Of a stretch of DNA of 60,000 bases, positions 12,877 to 22,600 are shown one piece after another. The DNA comes from Nematostella vectensis (Eukaryota; Cnidaria; Anthozoa; Actiniaria; Edwardsiidae): contig NC_064045.1 in the NCBI RefSeq assembly GCF_932526225.1, positions 10,322,022 through 10,382,021 of the forward strand, read 5' to 3'. The notes beneath the pieces are model-generated. The model worked only from the letters and a program-made list of their open reading frames with translations, searched no databases and was not told the DNA's origin. A program made the translations under genes and the position numbers. Position 1 is the stretch's first letter. Every line of letters begins with the position of its first letter.

Positions 12877-13231
12877 ATATATAATAAAATAAATTAAAAT
12901 ACTAATTCCTTTATTTATTATTTATTTTCTATTGATTTTTTTATTCTTTGAAAAAAAATACAAAGAAATATTGTGGCAAAAAAAAATATCGACAAAAAAT
13001 GACAAACAGAAAATATTAATTGAAACATCCCGCACGAAATTTATTCACACAAAAAAATAATATAAAACTGATAAAAAAATCTGGACGTCCAAAAATAAAC
13101 CGCATTGAAAATCAACATTGAAATCAACATTGAAAATAAAAGGTAAATTTCACCAACATAGAAATTCGAAAATGAATTTCGCGTTTTCTCTATGTGGCAC
13201 ATCGTTAAAGGGATCTGATGACACTATAAGG

Positions 13232-13977
13232 ACTTTAGAAGCACACTAGCATACACACATTGGCACCAGTCGGGCAAAGAAGGGACGCTAGCACAGTCTA
13301 TTACCCGTGCAGTTCGGCAACCATGGACAGCTGTTTCGTCCTTATTAGGACTCGTCAGCATGACATAGCCGGTTTGCCTCAGTTAAACTTCATCGGCAAA
13401 AAAACTGCAGGGCGACTTCGACTCGAACGAAGTGCTTTAAACCACAGCTCAGATCCATGTGGGATCTAGAGCTGCGACCGGGCTAGCGTGATGCCAATTG
13501 TGCGGATCACGCATGCGACCTTTGCTAGTCTAAAACTCCGTCGGATAGCCAAACTATCCTTGCGAGTATGTATACATAAATGTGGACTTTAAAAGCACAC
13601 TAGCATACACACATTGGCACCAGTCGGGCCAAGACGGGACGCTAGCACAGTCTATTACCCGTGCAGTTCGGCAACCATGGACAGCTGTTTCGTCCTTATT
13701 AGGAATCGTCAGCATGGCATAGCCGGTTTGCCTCAGTTAAACTTCATCGGCAAAAAAACTGCAGGGCGACTTCGACTCGAACGAAGTGCTTTTTTTTTGC
13801 TTTTTTTGCCGATGAAGTTTAACTGAGGCAAACCGGCTATGCCATGCAGACGAGTCCTAATAAGGACGAAACAGCTGTCCACGGTTGCCGAACTGCACGG
13901 GTAATAGACTGTTCCAGCGTCCCGTCTTGGCCCAACTTGTGCTAATGTGTGTATGCTAGTGTGCTTCTAAAGTTCAC
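13232..13977. mobile_element. Nested fold-back element inside the left arm
   Basis: Begins ACTTTAGAAGCACACTAGCA and ends with the inverse TGCTAGTGTGCTTCTAAAGT. About 200 bp containing CCGTGCAGTTCGGCAACC and TTTGCCTCAGTTAAACTTCA occurs at 13232-13440, again in direct orientation at 13583-13792, and inverted at 13805-13977. Flanking CACTATAAGG on both sides is a target duplication of about 10 bp, MULE- or fold-back-like. No coding potential. Confidence 0.8.
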
Positions 13978-14212
13978 TATAAGGACGATGGCCCAGTGTT
14001 ATAATAGATCAGACACTGGGCCACCATACATATGATACCTATGACTGCGCACCCACCCCCTCAGCCAATCCTGGGCACGCGCATGGCTGACATAAATGTG
14101 GTTGGTAATCTGTGAAACGTCCAATGCGACCTTTGAAGCGTTCGTGTAGCATTACATAGAGTGTCGCTCTAGAGTCGCGCTAAAACCATCTGCATTAAAG
14201 TCTCATTGTCAC

Positions 14213-14752
14213 CAGTTTACTTCCGGTCGATTACGTAACAATCTCCGATGATTGTTAACGGGAAACGCGAAAAACATTTCAAAATATTGAAAGCAGTGTG
14301 TTTATTGTAAGTTTCTTTGGGGATGTGATTGATAATTTACAGCGGATGGCCAGTTTAATATCTCGGATTTTAATAGACGATGCTAAACGGTACCAGTTGT
14401 CTCGCGGTACTGTACTTACGGTTGTCGCGTTGGAAAAGGGGGGGGGGGGGGGGGGGGGAAGTGGGTCTAGGGTTTGCTCTCACTGGAATGCAAGCAAAAG
14501 CAGAACTTATACAGATACCCGAACTTAAATCCACATTGTCAGCAGTTTACTTACAGGGGTCCGAGAAACCTCAACCGTTAAAAAAAACAAAAGAATCTAT
14601 TAAAATTCGAGGTATTTAACAGGCCATCCGCTCTAAATTATCAATCACATATGCTGTCACTGCTTTCTGTTTTCAAGAATTTTGGAATATTTTTCGCGTT
14701 TTCTGTCAAAAAAATCATCGGATATTGTTACGTAATCGACCGGAAGTAAACT
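14213..14752. mobile_element. Third inverted repeat, inside the composite element
   Basis: AGTTTACTTCCGGTCGATTA (left) and TAATCGACCGGAAGTAAACT (right) bound matching arms that also share ATGATT/AATCAT, CGCGAAAAA/TTTTTCGCG and GCGGATGGCC/GGCCATCCGC. A G-run (14438-14458) lies in the middle. It looks like another fold-back insertion or a decayed inverted duplication. Confidence 0.65.
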
Positions 14753-14904
14753 GGTTACAATGCGGCTTTGTATTGATTGTACGTAGCATGAAATGCTAGT
14801 AAACGCAAACGCAAAAAAGTATCGAAGGAAATTGATTGCACGGGGAAACGAATTTCCACTACATTTGGTCCGATCGAGCCGGATAGAAGAATGGCGACTG
14901 TAGC

Positions 14905-15278
14905 ATCGAAGAAGAAAACCAGAGCGGGACCCAGAGCCTCGTGACAAGGTTTATGGCTGGGGTTGCGAGGAAAGGAGTGCGGTCGAAGTACTGAGAGACC
15001 GGCTACAGATCCTCAAGACCCTCGACGATGAAGTGCTTGTATTGATGTCCAGAGATGACGCCTTCACCGAAGAAGATGTAGAAGAAGAGACGGTGAACGC
15101 AGGAAAGATAGAAACGACCATAAGAGAAAGGATATTGGCGCTCGAGGCAGCCGAAGAGACGAGCCGCCGAAACAGCGTAGCAAGTGAGATTGAGAGTCTC
15201 ATACCTATATGTAATTTAAGTAGCCTAGGTATAATATCAAACACAAGTTTAATGGTAGGACTTTTACTGCTCTTGTAA
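14905..15278 (+). pseudogene. Acidic/basic ORF fragment, possibly BEL/Pao gag-like
   Basis: An open frame of about 120 codons contains LRDRLQILKTLDDEVLVL, FTEEDVEEETVNAG and RERILALEAAEETSRRN and ends TAA at 15276-15278. The pattern 'LDDEVL ... EEDVEEE ... RERI' faintly recalls the DUF1759-type N-terminal region of BEL/Pao gag proteins. No zinc knuckle, protease or RT follows. It may be a retroelement fragment or captured host exon. Low confidence in identity. Confidence 0.3.
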
Positions 15279-16543
15279 GTGGTTTTGCTTTTTGTTTTTC
15301 GTAGTACATTTTACGTGTTTTTCTACAATTGAGTCCCAACTCTACACTAAAAGCGGCCGGGCAAAGAAAACAGGGCTAGCACTTTCTACGCTGACCGGAA
15401 AATGCTTATTTGCTTGTCCACATTCGCAGAAAAATATCTCAAACCAATCTTTTTCGGCGTCGATTGCCGACTTTTTGTGGGACATTTGTGGGACCACATG
15501 GCTTTTATTGCACCATCTCTTTCCTGATTGGCTATTTGTGCGCGCGTGATTGACATGTCGGATCTATGAATTGTGTTTCGAGAAGTTAGATTGGGACGAA
15601 GAGCTGACTGGAGAAAGGAAGAAGCGTTGGTTAACCCATTGACTCCTGGCTATTTTTGAGCTGAATTTACAAAAAACAGATACCTCCCCCCCTATTCTGA
15701 GTTTTATACAGCCCGTCAAAGTCAAACACAGCTGCACCTAGTCAGCGGTATCCAAGCTTTCCAAGAGTGCTTTGCGGTCCCCACTTTTAATCCCTCGTCG
15801 TTGTGCTGAAGCCAGCACAAGTTGATGGTTGTTTGTATTTTTCATCAAAAATACAGCTATGAGCATATTAGGAGAGTGTCTCAGGACATCATGAAGTCTT
15901 TTGGGGCATAATTGAGTGCTTTGCTTATGGATATTTGCAAGCAAAGGTGGATTCATTATGATTTTTTTCTTGTTTGGCTTTGCCTGGATGAGAAAATAAT
16001 TTTCTAATGAATCACCACAGGTCGCATTGGACGTTTCACAGATTACCAACCACATTTATGTCAGCCATGCGCGTGCCCAGGATTGGCTGAGGGGGTGGGT
16101 GCGCAGTCATAGGTATCATATGTATGGTGGCCCAGTGTCTGGTCTATTATAACAATGGGCCATCGTCCTTATAGTGTCACCAGATCCCTTTAACGATGGG
16201 CCACATAGGGGAAACGCGAAATTCATTTTCGAATTTCTATGTTGGTGAAATTTACCTTTTATTTTCAATGTTGTTTTTCAATGTTGATATTCAATGTTGA
16301 TTTTCAATGCGGTTTATTTTTGGACGTCCAGATTTTTTTTATCAGTTATATATTATTTTTTTGTGTGAATAAATTTCGTGCGGGATGTTTTAATTAATAT
16401 TTTCTGTTTGTCATTTTTTTGTCAATATTTTTTTTTTTGCCACAATATTTCTTTGTATTTTTTTTCAAAGAATAAAAAAATTAATAGAAAATAAATATTA
16501 AATAAAGGAATTAGTATTTTAATTTATTTTATTATATATTTTT

Positions 16544-16575
16544 GTGACGAAAGGCCTTATGGGGCCTCTCGTCAC
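16544..16575. other. 13-bp-stem palindrome at the Helentron 5' boundary
   Basis: GTGACGAAAGGCC and GGCCTCTCGTCAC pair in 12 of 13 positions around a short loop. It lies exactly where the fold-back arm ends and the Helentron leader begins. It may be part of the element's terminal structure (Helentrons carry subterminal inverted repeats and hairpins). No matching copy was found at the other end. Confidence 0.6.
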
Positions 16576-16849
16576 TATGCCATCGGTTTGAGTGAGTGAA
16601 AGAAAGAGTTGTAAACAATAGAATTTCACTTGAAGCAGGCGTTCCTAGCGGTCATTCATCGAACACGTGATCGTCGTCGTAGATGTCGCTGGCGAAGAGG
16701 GATCGGATTGATTTCGGATTACGACGTTGTTTTGAATTATAGTCCACGAGCAAAAAATGATTGGAGTCAAACATGTGCTTTCTCTTCGCACTTCTCGTTT
16801 GATTTCACGAGCTCTTGTGAAGGTGAGTTGATTTAATACTTCTTTTACA

Positions 16850-19624
16850 ATGTATTCTATCCCTTTTGTGTTTAGTACTAGGCACAACCTTTTATGCATT
16901 TGTCATGTTGGTATTTCTAAAGAATATTTCAGATTTTGGGGTGCTTTATGTGGTTTGTTTGCCAACAAAAGCTCGATTGCATCGCTTGCCTTATTACACA
17001 AGACCAGTCCTTATGGCCGTATGGTGTCCTTCAATTCCCTTCGGGGAACCAATAAACCCAGAAATGGGGCTCAAAATCTCCTTCGGGAGAGCATAGAATT
17101 CCTTCGGGAAGCAAACAAACCCAGAAATGGGGCTCAAAATGTGCTTCGGCACACTGAATATTCCCTTCGGGGAACTAGTAATCACAGCAATGTGATCTTA
17201 ACTGTGCTTCGGCACACTGAAAATTTCCTTCGGGAAACTAATAATCACAGCAATGTGACTGAAAGGCACTATAATGGCAAATATTGTGGAAACCAATTTG
17301 TGAACAAAAGTATTTTCGGGATACCTGTGTACATGTTGCTGTATTTGTCGGATAAAACAGGGCAAACAAAGCACATTTTTAGCACTGTATATAATGATCG
17401 AAGTAATCTTGTTGACGAATTCACCTCAAAAACTAGTAATAACAGTATAACAAATGCATTTGAGAAAACTATGCCTAGTATTGAAAACAAACATGATAAT
17501 AATAAACATGCATCTTGTCCATCTATCAAGATCTCCAAGTGTATAGAAAATCATAGACATTCTCGAATATGTTCAAAGCAACTAAATCACAAATGTAGAG
17601 ATAGAGAACCATCTAGAATATCCCTAAAAAAAGTTATGAGATTGCTCAGATATAGAAAGTTAAGAAAAAGACACAAAAAGATGATTATTAAGGGCACACC
17701 TGTTTCATCTGTTTTTTACAGAATTGCTACAAACTATAACTATTGGAAATTGAAATACATTAACAGACTTAATAGTTTCTATAGCTCCTTTTTTAGAGCA
17801 ACTTGTAAAACATCAGTGAGGTATAATGGATGTAAACAAACTCTTTTATTGTCTGGGGACATTGAATTGAATCCTGGTCCTGTAACTGATAATAATAATA
17901 TTGAAGATATATGTTTATATAGTAATGGTGACTTTACGTTAAGATACCGAATGCTTCGACATGGTTTAACACCACTAGATGTTGGTGGAGGAGGTGATTG
18001 CTTTTTCAAATCAGTATCACATCAGCTATATGGTAATTCAAATGAACATGCAGAAATTAGAGCTTTAGGAGTGAGATATTTAAAGGACAATCCTGAACGA
18101 TTTATTGAAAGTATCATAGATTCATCTTGGTCACAGTATTTAACTAATATGTCTCTACAAGGAACATGGGCCAATCATATTATAATACAGGCTGTTGCTG
18201 ATGCAATGAGTTTAAAGATTCATATTATAGAATCAGATTCAAATATTAGGGAAGTCACATTAGTTGAGCCAGCAAATACAATAATAAATAATATTAGAAC
18301 AATATACATAGGACATATTGGTCAAGTGCACTACGTATCAACATGTTCTGTTTCACATCAACAAAGTTCGAACAATATTGACAGGGAAAATACAAGTTCG
18401 AGTCGTCCAGAAAAAAGAAAGCAAGCAAGTACAAGCAAAAGTTCTAATTCAAATGAAACAAAAAAGCAAGACAGGGCTACCTACATTAGGCAATACATGA
18501 AGGAATACAGGCAATCCAAACAAAATAATACTTCACCAGAAAAAAAATCAAAGAGAAATGAATACCAAAGAAATTATAGAGAAATGAATGCATCACCAGA
18601 AAAGAAATTAAAGTGTAATGAATACCTAAGAAAATATAGAGAAATTAATTCATCACCAGAAAAGAAATTAAAGTGTAATGAATACCTAAGAAAATATAGA
18701 GAAATGAATGCATCACGAGAAAAAAAATCAAAGAGAAATGAATACCAAAGAAAAAATAGAGAAATGAATGCATCACCGGAAAAGAAATCAAAGCGTAATG
18801 AATACCAAAGAAAATATAGAGCTAACTCATCCATTGAATTTGCAATAAAGCGGTTCCATGAAATAGTAAACCAAGGCCCTCTGTATATTTGTATATGTTG
18901 TGATCAACTATGGTATAAACATAGTGTGAGTAGTACTACTAAGCTGAGACAATCAAATCCTGATGTTGTGAAATATCTATCAAATAAGATAAGTGTTGGT
19001 AACAAAGAATGGGTTTGTAGAACATGCTCTAATTATTTGCAAAAAAATAAAGTCCCACCATGTGCTGTAGCGAATGGTATGGCATTTCCAGATAAACCAG
19101 ATTTCTTTGATCTCAATGAACTAGAATGTAGATTATTAGCTCCAAGAATTGCATTTCAAAAATTAATGCAGGCACCTAGGGGGAGACAGCTTAAGATACA
19201 TGGAAATATTGTTAATGTACCTGCTGATGTAACTAATACAGTTAATATATTACCACGATTGCAAAATCAAACTGCTACAATTAAAGTTAATTTAAAGCGG
19301 ATGCTGAAATATAAGAGTTCTGCACTGTCACTAAATGTAAGACCATATAAAGTACTTCAAGCAGCAAATTGGCTTATAACACATAGTAGTTTATATAGAG
19401 ATGAAGGTATAGTACTGAATAATGACTGGATCAATCAATACAACAGAGCTGATAATGATGAAATTAATGAGAAGGTACAGTCAGATACAATAGATGAAAC
19501 TGATGACAATGATATTGATTCTGAAGGGCTAGACCAAAATGAATCACATGAAGATGAAGCAGAAACAATTGCTGGTGTTACTGATACTATGTTTACAGCA
19601 ACTGACTTTTTAGAAGATAATTGA
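16850..19624 (+). CDS. Helentron ORF1: 2A-like peptide, OTU cysteine protease, N-terminal Rep region
   Basis: The frame from 16850 gives 924 residues. If the leader intron 16821-16932 is spliced, the first usable ATG is at 17021. In order: a basic, repeat-bearing N region; a 2A-like ribosome-skipping motif GDIELNPGP (coding 17855-17881); an OTU deubiquitinase-like domain starting DVGGGGDCFFKSV with Asp and catalytic Cys and a later GQVHYVS His (about 17970-18345); five or six 20-residue Lys/Arg/Glu-rich repeats (about 18530-18825); then a Cys-X2-Cys pair (CICCDQ) and CRTC followed by a region typical of the amino end of Helitron Rep proteins. It ends at TGA 19622-19624 in the middle of what should be continuous Rep protein. 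Helentron OTU domains are known; their role is unproven. Confidence 0.85.
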   Translation: MYSIPFVFSTRHNLLCICHVGISKEYFRFWGALCGLFANKSSIASLALLHKTSPYGRMVSFNSLRGTNKPRNGAQNLLRESIEFLREANKPRNGAQNVLRHTEYSLRGTSNHSNVILTVLRHTENFLRETNNHSNVTERHYNGKYCGNQFVNKSIFGIPVYMLLYLSDKTGQTKHIFSTVYNDRSNLVDEFTSKTSNNSITNAFEKTMPSIENKHDNNKHASCPSIKISKCIENHRHSRICSKQLNHKCRDREPSRISLKKVMRLLRYRKLRKRHKKMIIKGTPVSSVFYRIATNYNYWKLKYINRLNSFYSSFFRATCKTSVRYNGCKQTLLLSGDIELNPGPVTDNNNIEDICLYSNGDFTLRYRMLRHGLTPLDVGGGGDCFFKSVSHQLYGNSNEHAEIRALGVRYLKDNPERFIESIIDSSWSQYLTNMSLQGTWANHIIIQAVADAMSLKIHIIESDSNIREVTLVEPANTIINNIRTIYIGHIGQVHYVSTCSVSHQQSSNNIDRENTSSSRPEKRKQASTSKSSNSNETKKQDRATYIRQYMKEYRQSKQNNTSPEKKSKRNEYQRNYREMNASPEKKLKCNEYLRKYREINSSPEKKLKCNEYLRKYREMNASREKKSKRNEYQRKNREMNASPEKKSKRNEYQRKYRANSSIEFAIKRFHEIVNQGPLYICICCDQLWYKHSVSSTTKLRQSNPDVVKYLSNKISVGNKEWVCRTCSNYLQKNKVPPCAVANGMAFPDKPDFFDLNELECRLLAPRIAFQKLMQAPRGRQLKIHGNIVNVPADVTNTVNILPRLQNQTATIKVNLKRMLKYKSSALSLNVRPYKVLQAANWLITHSSLYRDEGIVLNNDWINQYNRADNDEINEKVQSDTIDETDDNDIDSEGLDQNESHEDEAETIAGVTDTMFTATDFLEDN
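17035..17258 (+). other. Array of UUCG- and GCAA-loop hairpins at the start of ORF1
   Basis: Seven short perfect stems close on TTCG: 17035-17048, 17077-17090, 17099-17110, 17141-17152, 17161-17174, 17204-17215 and 17224-17237 (e.g. TTCCCTTCGGGGAA, GTGCTTCGGCAC). Two more stems close on GCAA: 17181-17196 (ATCACAGCAATGTGAT) and 17245-17258. CCCAGAAATGGG stems occur twice between them. In RNA, C(UUCG)G and GNRA loops are exceptionally stable. The array overlaps the first codons of the long ORF. Confidence 0.8.
18531..18828 (+). repeat. 60-bp in-frame coding repeat in ORF1
   Basis: Five tandem units of 60 bp encode variants of SPEKKSKRNEYQRKYREMNA. The period is a multiple of three, so repeat number can change without breaking the frame. 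The product is strongly basic and probably helical, fitting a nucleic-acid-binding linker between the OTU domain and the zinc-binding Rep N region. Confidence 0.9.
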
Positions 19625-22600
19625 AAGGCAAAACATATTAAATATTGCTCCAGGTGAAGGGAATAGACCATTAAGTGTTTTTAGAGACAAATATTGTGAA
19701 GAGTTAGCATACCCTGGAATATTTCTTGGACAACCACGAATTGACAATAAACAAAGATTAGTCGATATTAACTATAGTGATATATGTAAATCAGAGTTGA
19801 GACGGTCTGACAGACGAGCTGCAGTGTGCATTGAAAATATATTTTACAAAACAAAAAAGTTGCAAATGAAAATTCTCTTAGGAAAATCACATATAGCTCT
19901 GAGAAAATGTAAGGGAAACAACAAAAATATTACTGCTGGACAACTTAAACAGCAAGGATCAATAGACAGATTGATTCGTCATGATGATGGATACAAATTT
20001 TTAAATGCATTGAGAGGTTCACCTCCATACTTTGAAAAAGCTAAAAAAGATCTGTTTGCAATGATTAGGCAGTTAGGTCCTGCTACACTATTTTGTAGTT
20101 TCTCATCAGCTGAAACACAATGGATGCACCTACTTAGAATACTTGGTCAGCTTGTAGACAATAAGGAATACACTGATGAACAAATAGACAATTTTAATTG
20201 GGATGACAGGTGTCGCTTAATTCAGAGTGACCCTGTGACATGTGCAAGACACTTTGATTATCAAGTTAATCAATTTTTAACAAACTTCTTGTTCAGTTCT
20301 ACTCAACCTTTAGGTAAAATATCTGACTGGTTTTACCGTGTAGAATATCAGCAAAGAGGGTCTCCTCATATACATATGCTGATGTGGCTTGAAGATGCAC
20401 CACAATTTCAAATAGATAGTGATGAAGATGTCACATCATTTATTGATAAGATAATAACTTGCCAAAAGCCAGTAGACAATGCTGATTTACTAGTCTTGGT
20501 TAATAGACAGGTACATAGACATTCTCATACATGCCGTAAAAATACAAGTAGCAAATGTAGATTTAACTATCCACAGCCACCAATGAAGCAAACTATGATA
20601 ATATATCCTCTAGATGAGGATACACCCGAAAAGGAAATAAAAATATATAGAGATAATTGGAAGGCAATTCAAGTGTATCTAGATGAAAGCAAAGAAGGTG
20701 AAGATATTACATTTGACCAGTTACTCGTGAACCTTAATATCACTAAACAAAACTATTTACTTGCTGTAAGTTCATCGATTAACACACCTACTGTGTTTCT
20801 GAAAAGAAATCCCAATGAATTACGCATAAATAATTACAACCCTGATTGTCTCTCTGCATGGAGAGCTAACATGGATATACAGTTTGTCTTAGATGTCTAT
20901 GCATGTGCTGTGTACATAGTGAATTATATATCAAAAGGCCAGAAAGGCATGAGTGAACTTTTAAGAGAGGCATGTACTGAAGCTAGGCAAGGTAATAAAA
21001 CAATAAAACAACAAGTAAGGGATATTGGAAGTAAGTTCCTCAATAATGTTGAGATAAGTGCACAAGAAGCAGTGTACATTGTGTTACAGCTTCCAATGAG
21101 AAAATCATCTAGACAGATAATATTTATAAATACATCACCACCTAATGAAAGAGTTGACCTATTAAAACCAATGGATAATATTAATGAAATGGATGATGAC
21201 TCTGAAGAAATCTATACCAGTGGTTTACTCAAAAGATATTCAAAGCGCCCTCTAAAACTAGAAAATATCACACTTGCAGACTGGGCAGCATGGTATGATT
21301 GTGCTGGAAAGCCTTATGTAAAACAAACTAATCAAGTTGATGTTGATGGTCTTCCGTTAGAGAATTTTGTTGATGATAATCTAAATGATGATGATGATAC
21401 AGAAGCTCAGAAAACACCACGTAGCAAAACTAAAAAACGAGCAAAGGCTAGGATAATTAGAAGTGTGTGGTTTAATAAGGAAGCTGAGCCGGAAAAACAT
21501 TATCGTGAACTTCTAATGCTATTTACTCCATGGCGAAATGAAGAAACTGATATTCTTGGTACATTTTCATCTTATGAAGAACGCTATATGTTACTTGCCA
21601 ATGTCATCAATGAACAAATGAAACAATATGCAGTTTGCAATGAGGACTTTGAAATACAACAAGACATGAATAGATTAGAGGATAGATTTGATGAGATAGC
21701 ACCTTGTACTCAAAATCTTGAACAACAAGACCGAGCTGAAGGTGATCAAGACTTACATCCTGACTTCACTGGAAACTATAATCTATCAGATGATTTAGGA
21801 ATACCATCAGTTGATAATACTGAAACACTTATTATGAATGAACTGCCAGATGATGAATATAGATGTATGGTACAGACGTTGAATAAAGAGCAAAAAGAAT
21901 TTTTCTATCATGTACTACATTTAATAAAAACTTCTGGTGAGGCATTTTACTGCTTTCTAAGTGGTGGTGCAGGTGTGGGTAAATCACATGTCACTAAAGC
22001 CTTATACCAAGCTGCTTTGAAATATTATAACACCAGACCTGGCGTTAATTTTGCTGAAACAAAAATACTTATGTTAGCACCCACAGGGAAAGCAGCATAT
22101 AATATAAAGGGCAATACCATTCATATTGCTTTAGCAGTACCAGCCTGTCAGTCATTAAAGAACTATAAGAAACTTGATTCAAGTAGGCTTAATACATTAA
22201 GATGTCAAATAGGTGGACTTAAGTTGATATTTGTAGATGAAATATCTATGGTTGGTAATACTATGTTTAATGTCCAATTCAATAATAGACTTAAAGACAT
22301 CAAAGGCAGCTCGCTACCATTTGGCGGTGTTAGTATTGTTGCTATAGGAGATTTGTTTCAATTACAACCTGTAATGGATGGTTATATATTTAAAGACATG
22401 GATAATGATGAATATGGTGTTCTTGCACCTAATGTATGGCAAGAACTTTTCAAAATGTTTGAACTTAAAGAAATCATGCGACAGAGGGAAAGCAAAGACT
22501 TTGCTGAATTATTGAATAGATTAAGAGAGGGAAATCATACTAAAGAGGATATAATCAAATTAAAGGAAAGAATTCTTAACCACACTAGTGCTCAGTATCC

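Larger units (their letters stand above)
12877..16543. mobile_element. Composite fold-back (long TIR) element
   Basis: The left arm begins with AT-rich sequence containing TAAAATACTAATTCC (12877 on). The right arm ends with its reverse complement (to 16543). Arms continue inward through the shared GGACGTCC, GGCCCAGTG, CATATGATACC and GCCAATCCTGGGCACGCGC motifs. The left arm is 12877-13233 plus about 13981-14135; the right arm is about 16017-16543, so roughly 500 bp each. The left arm is interrupted by a second fold-back element (13232-13977). The interior carries another inverted repeat and a short ORF fragment. No transposase is recognisable, so mobilisation would be in trans. Confidence 0.8.
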
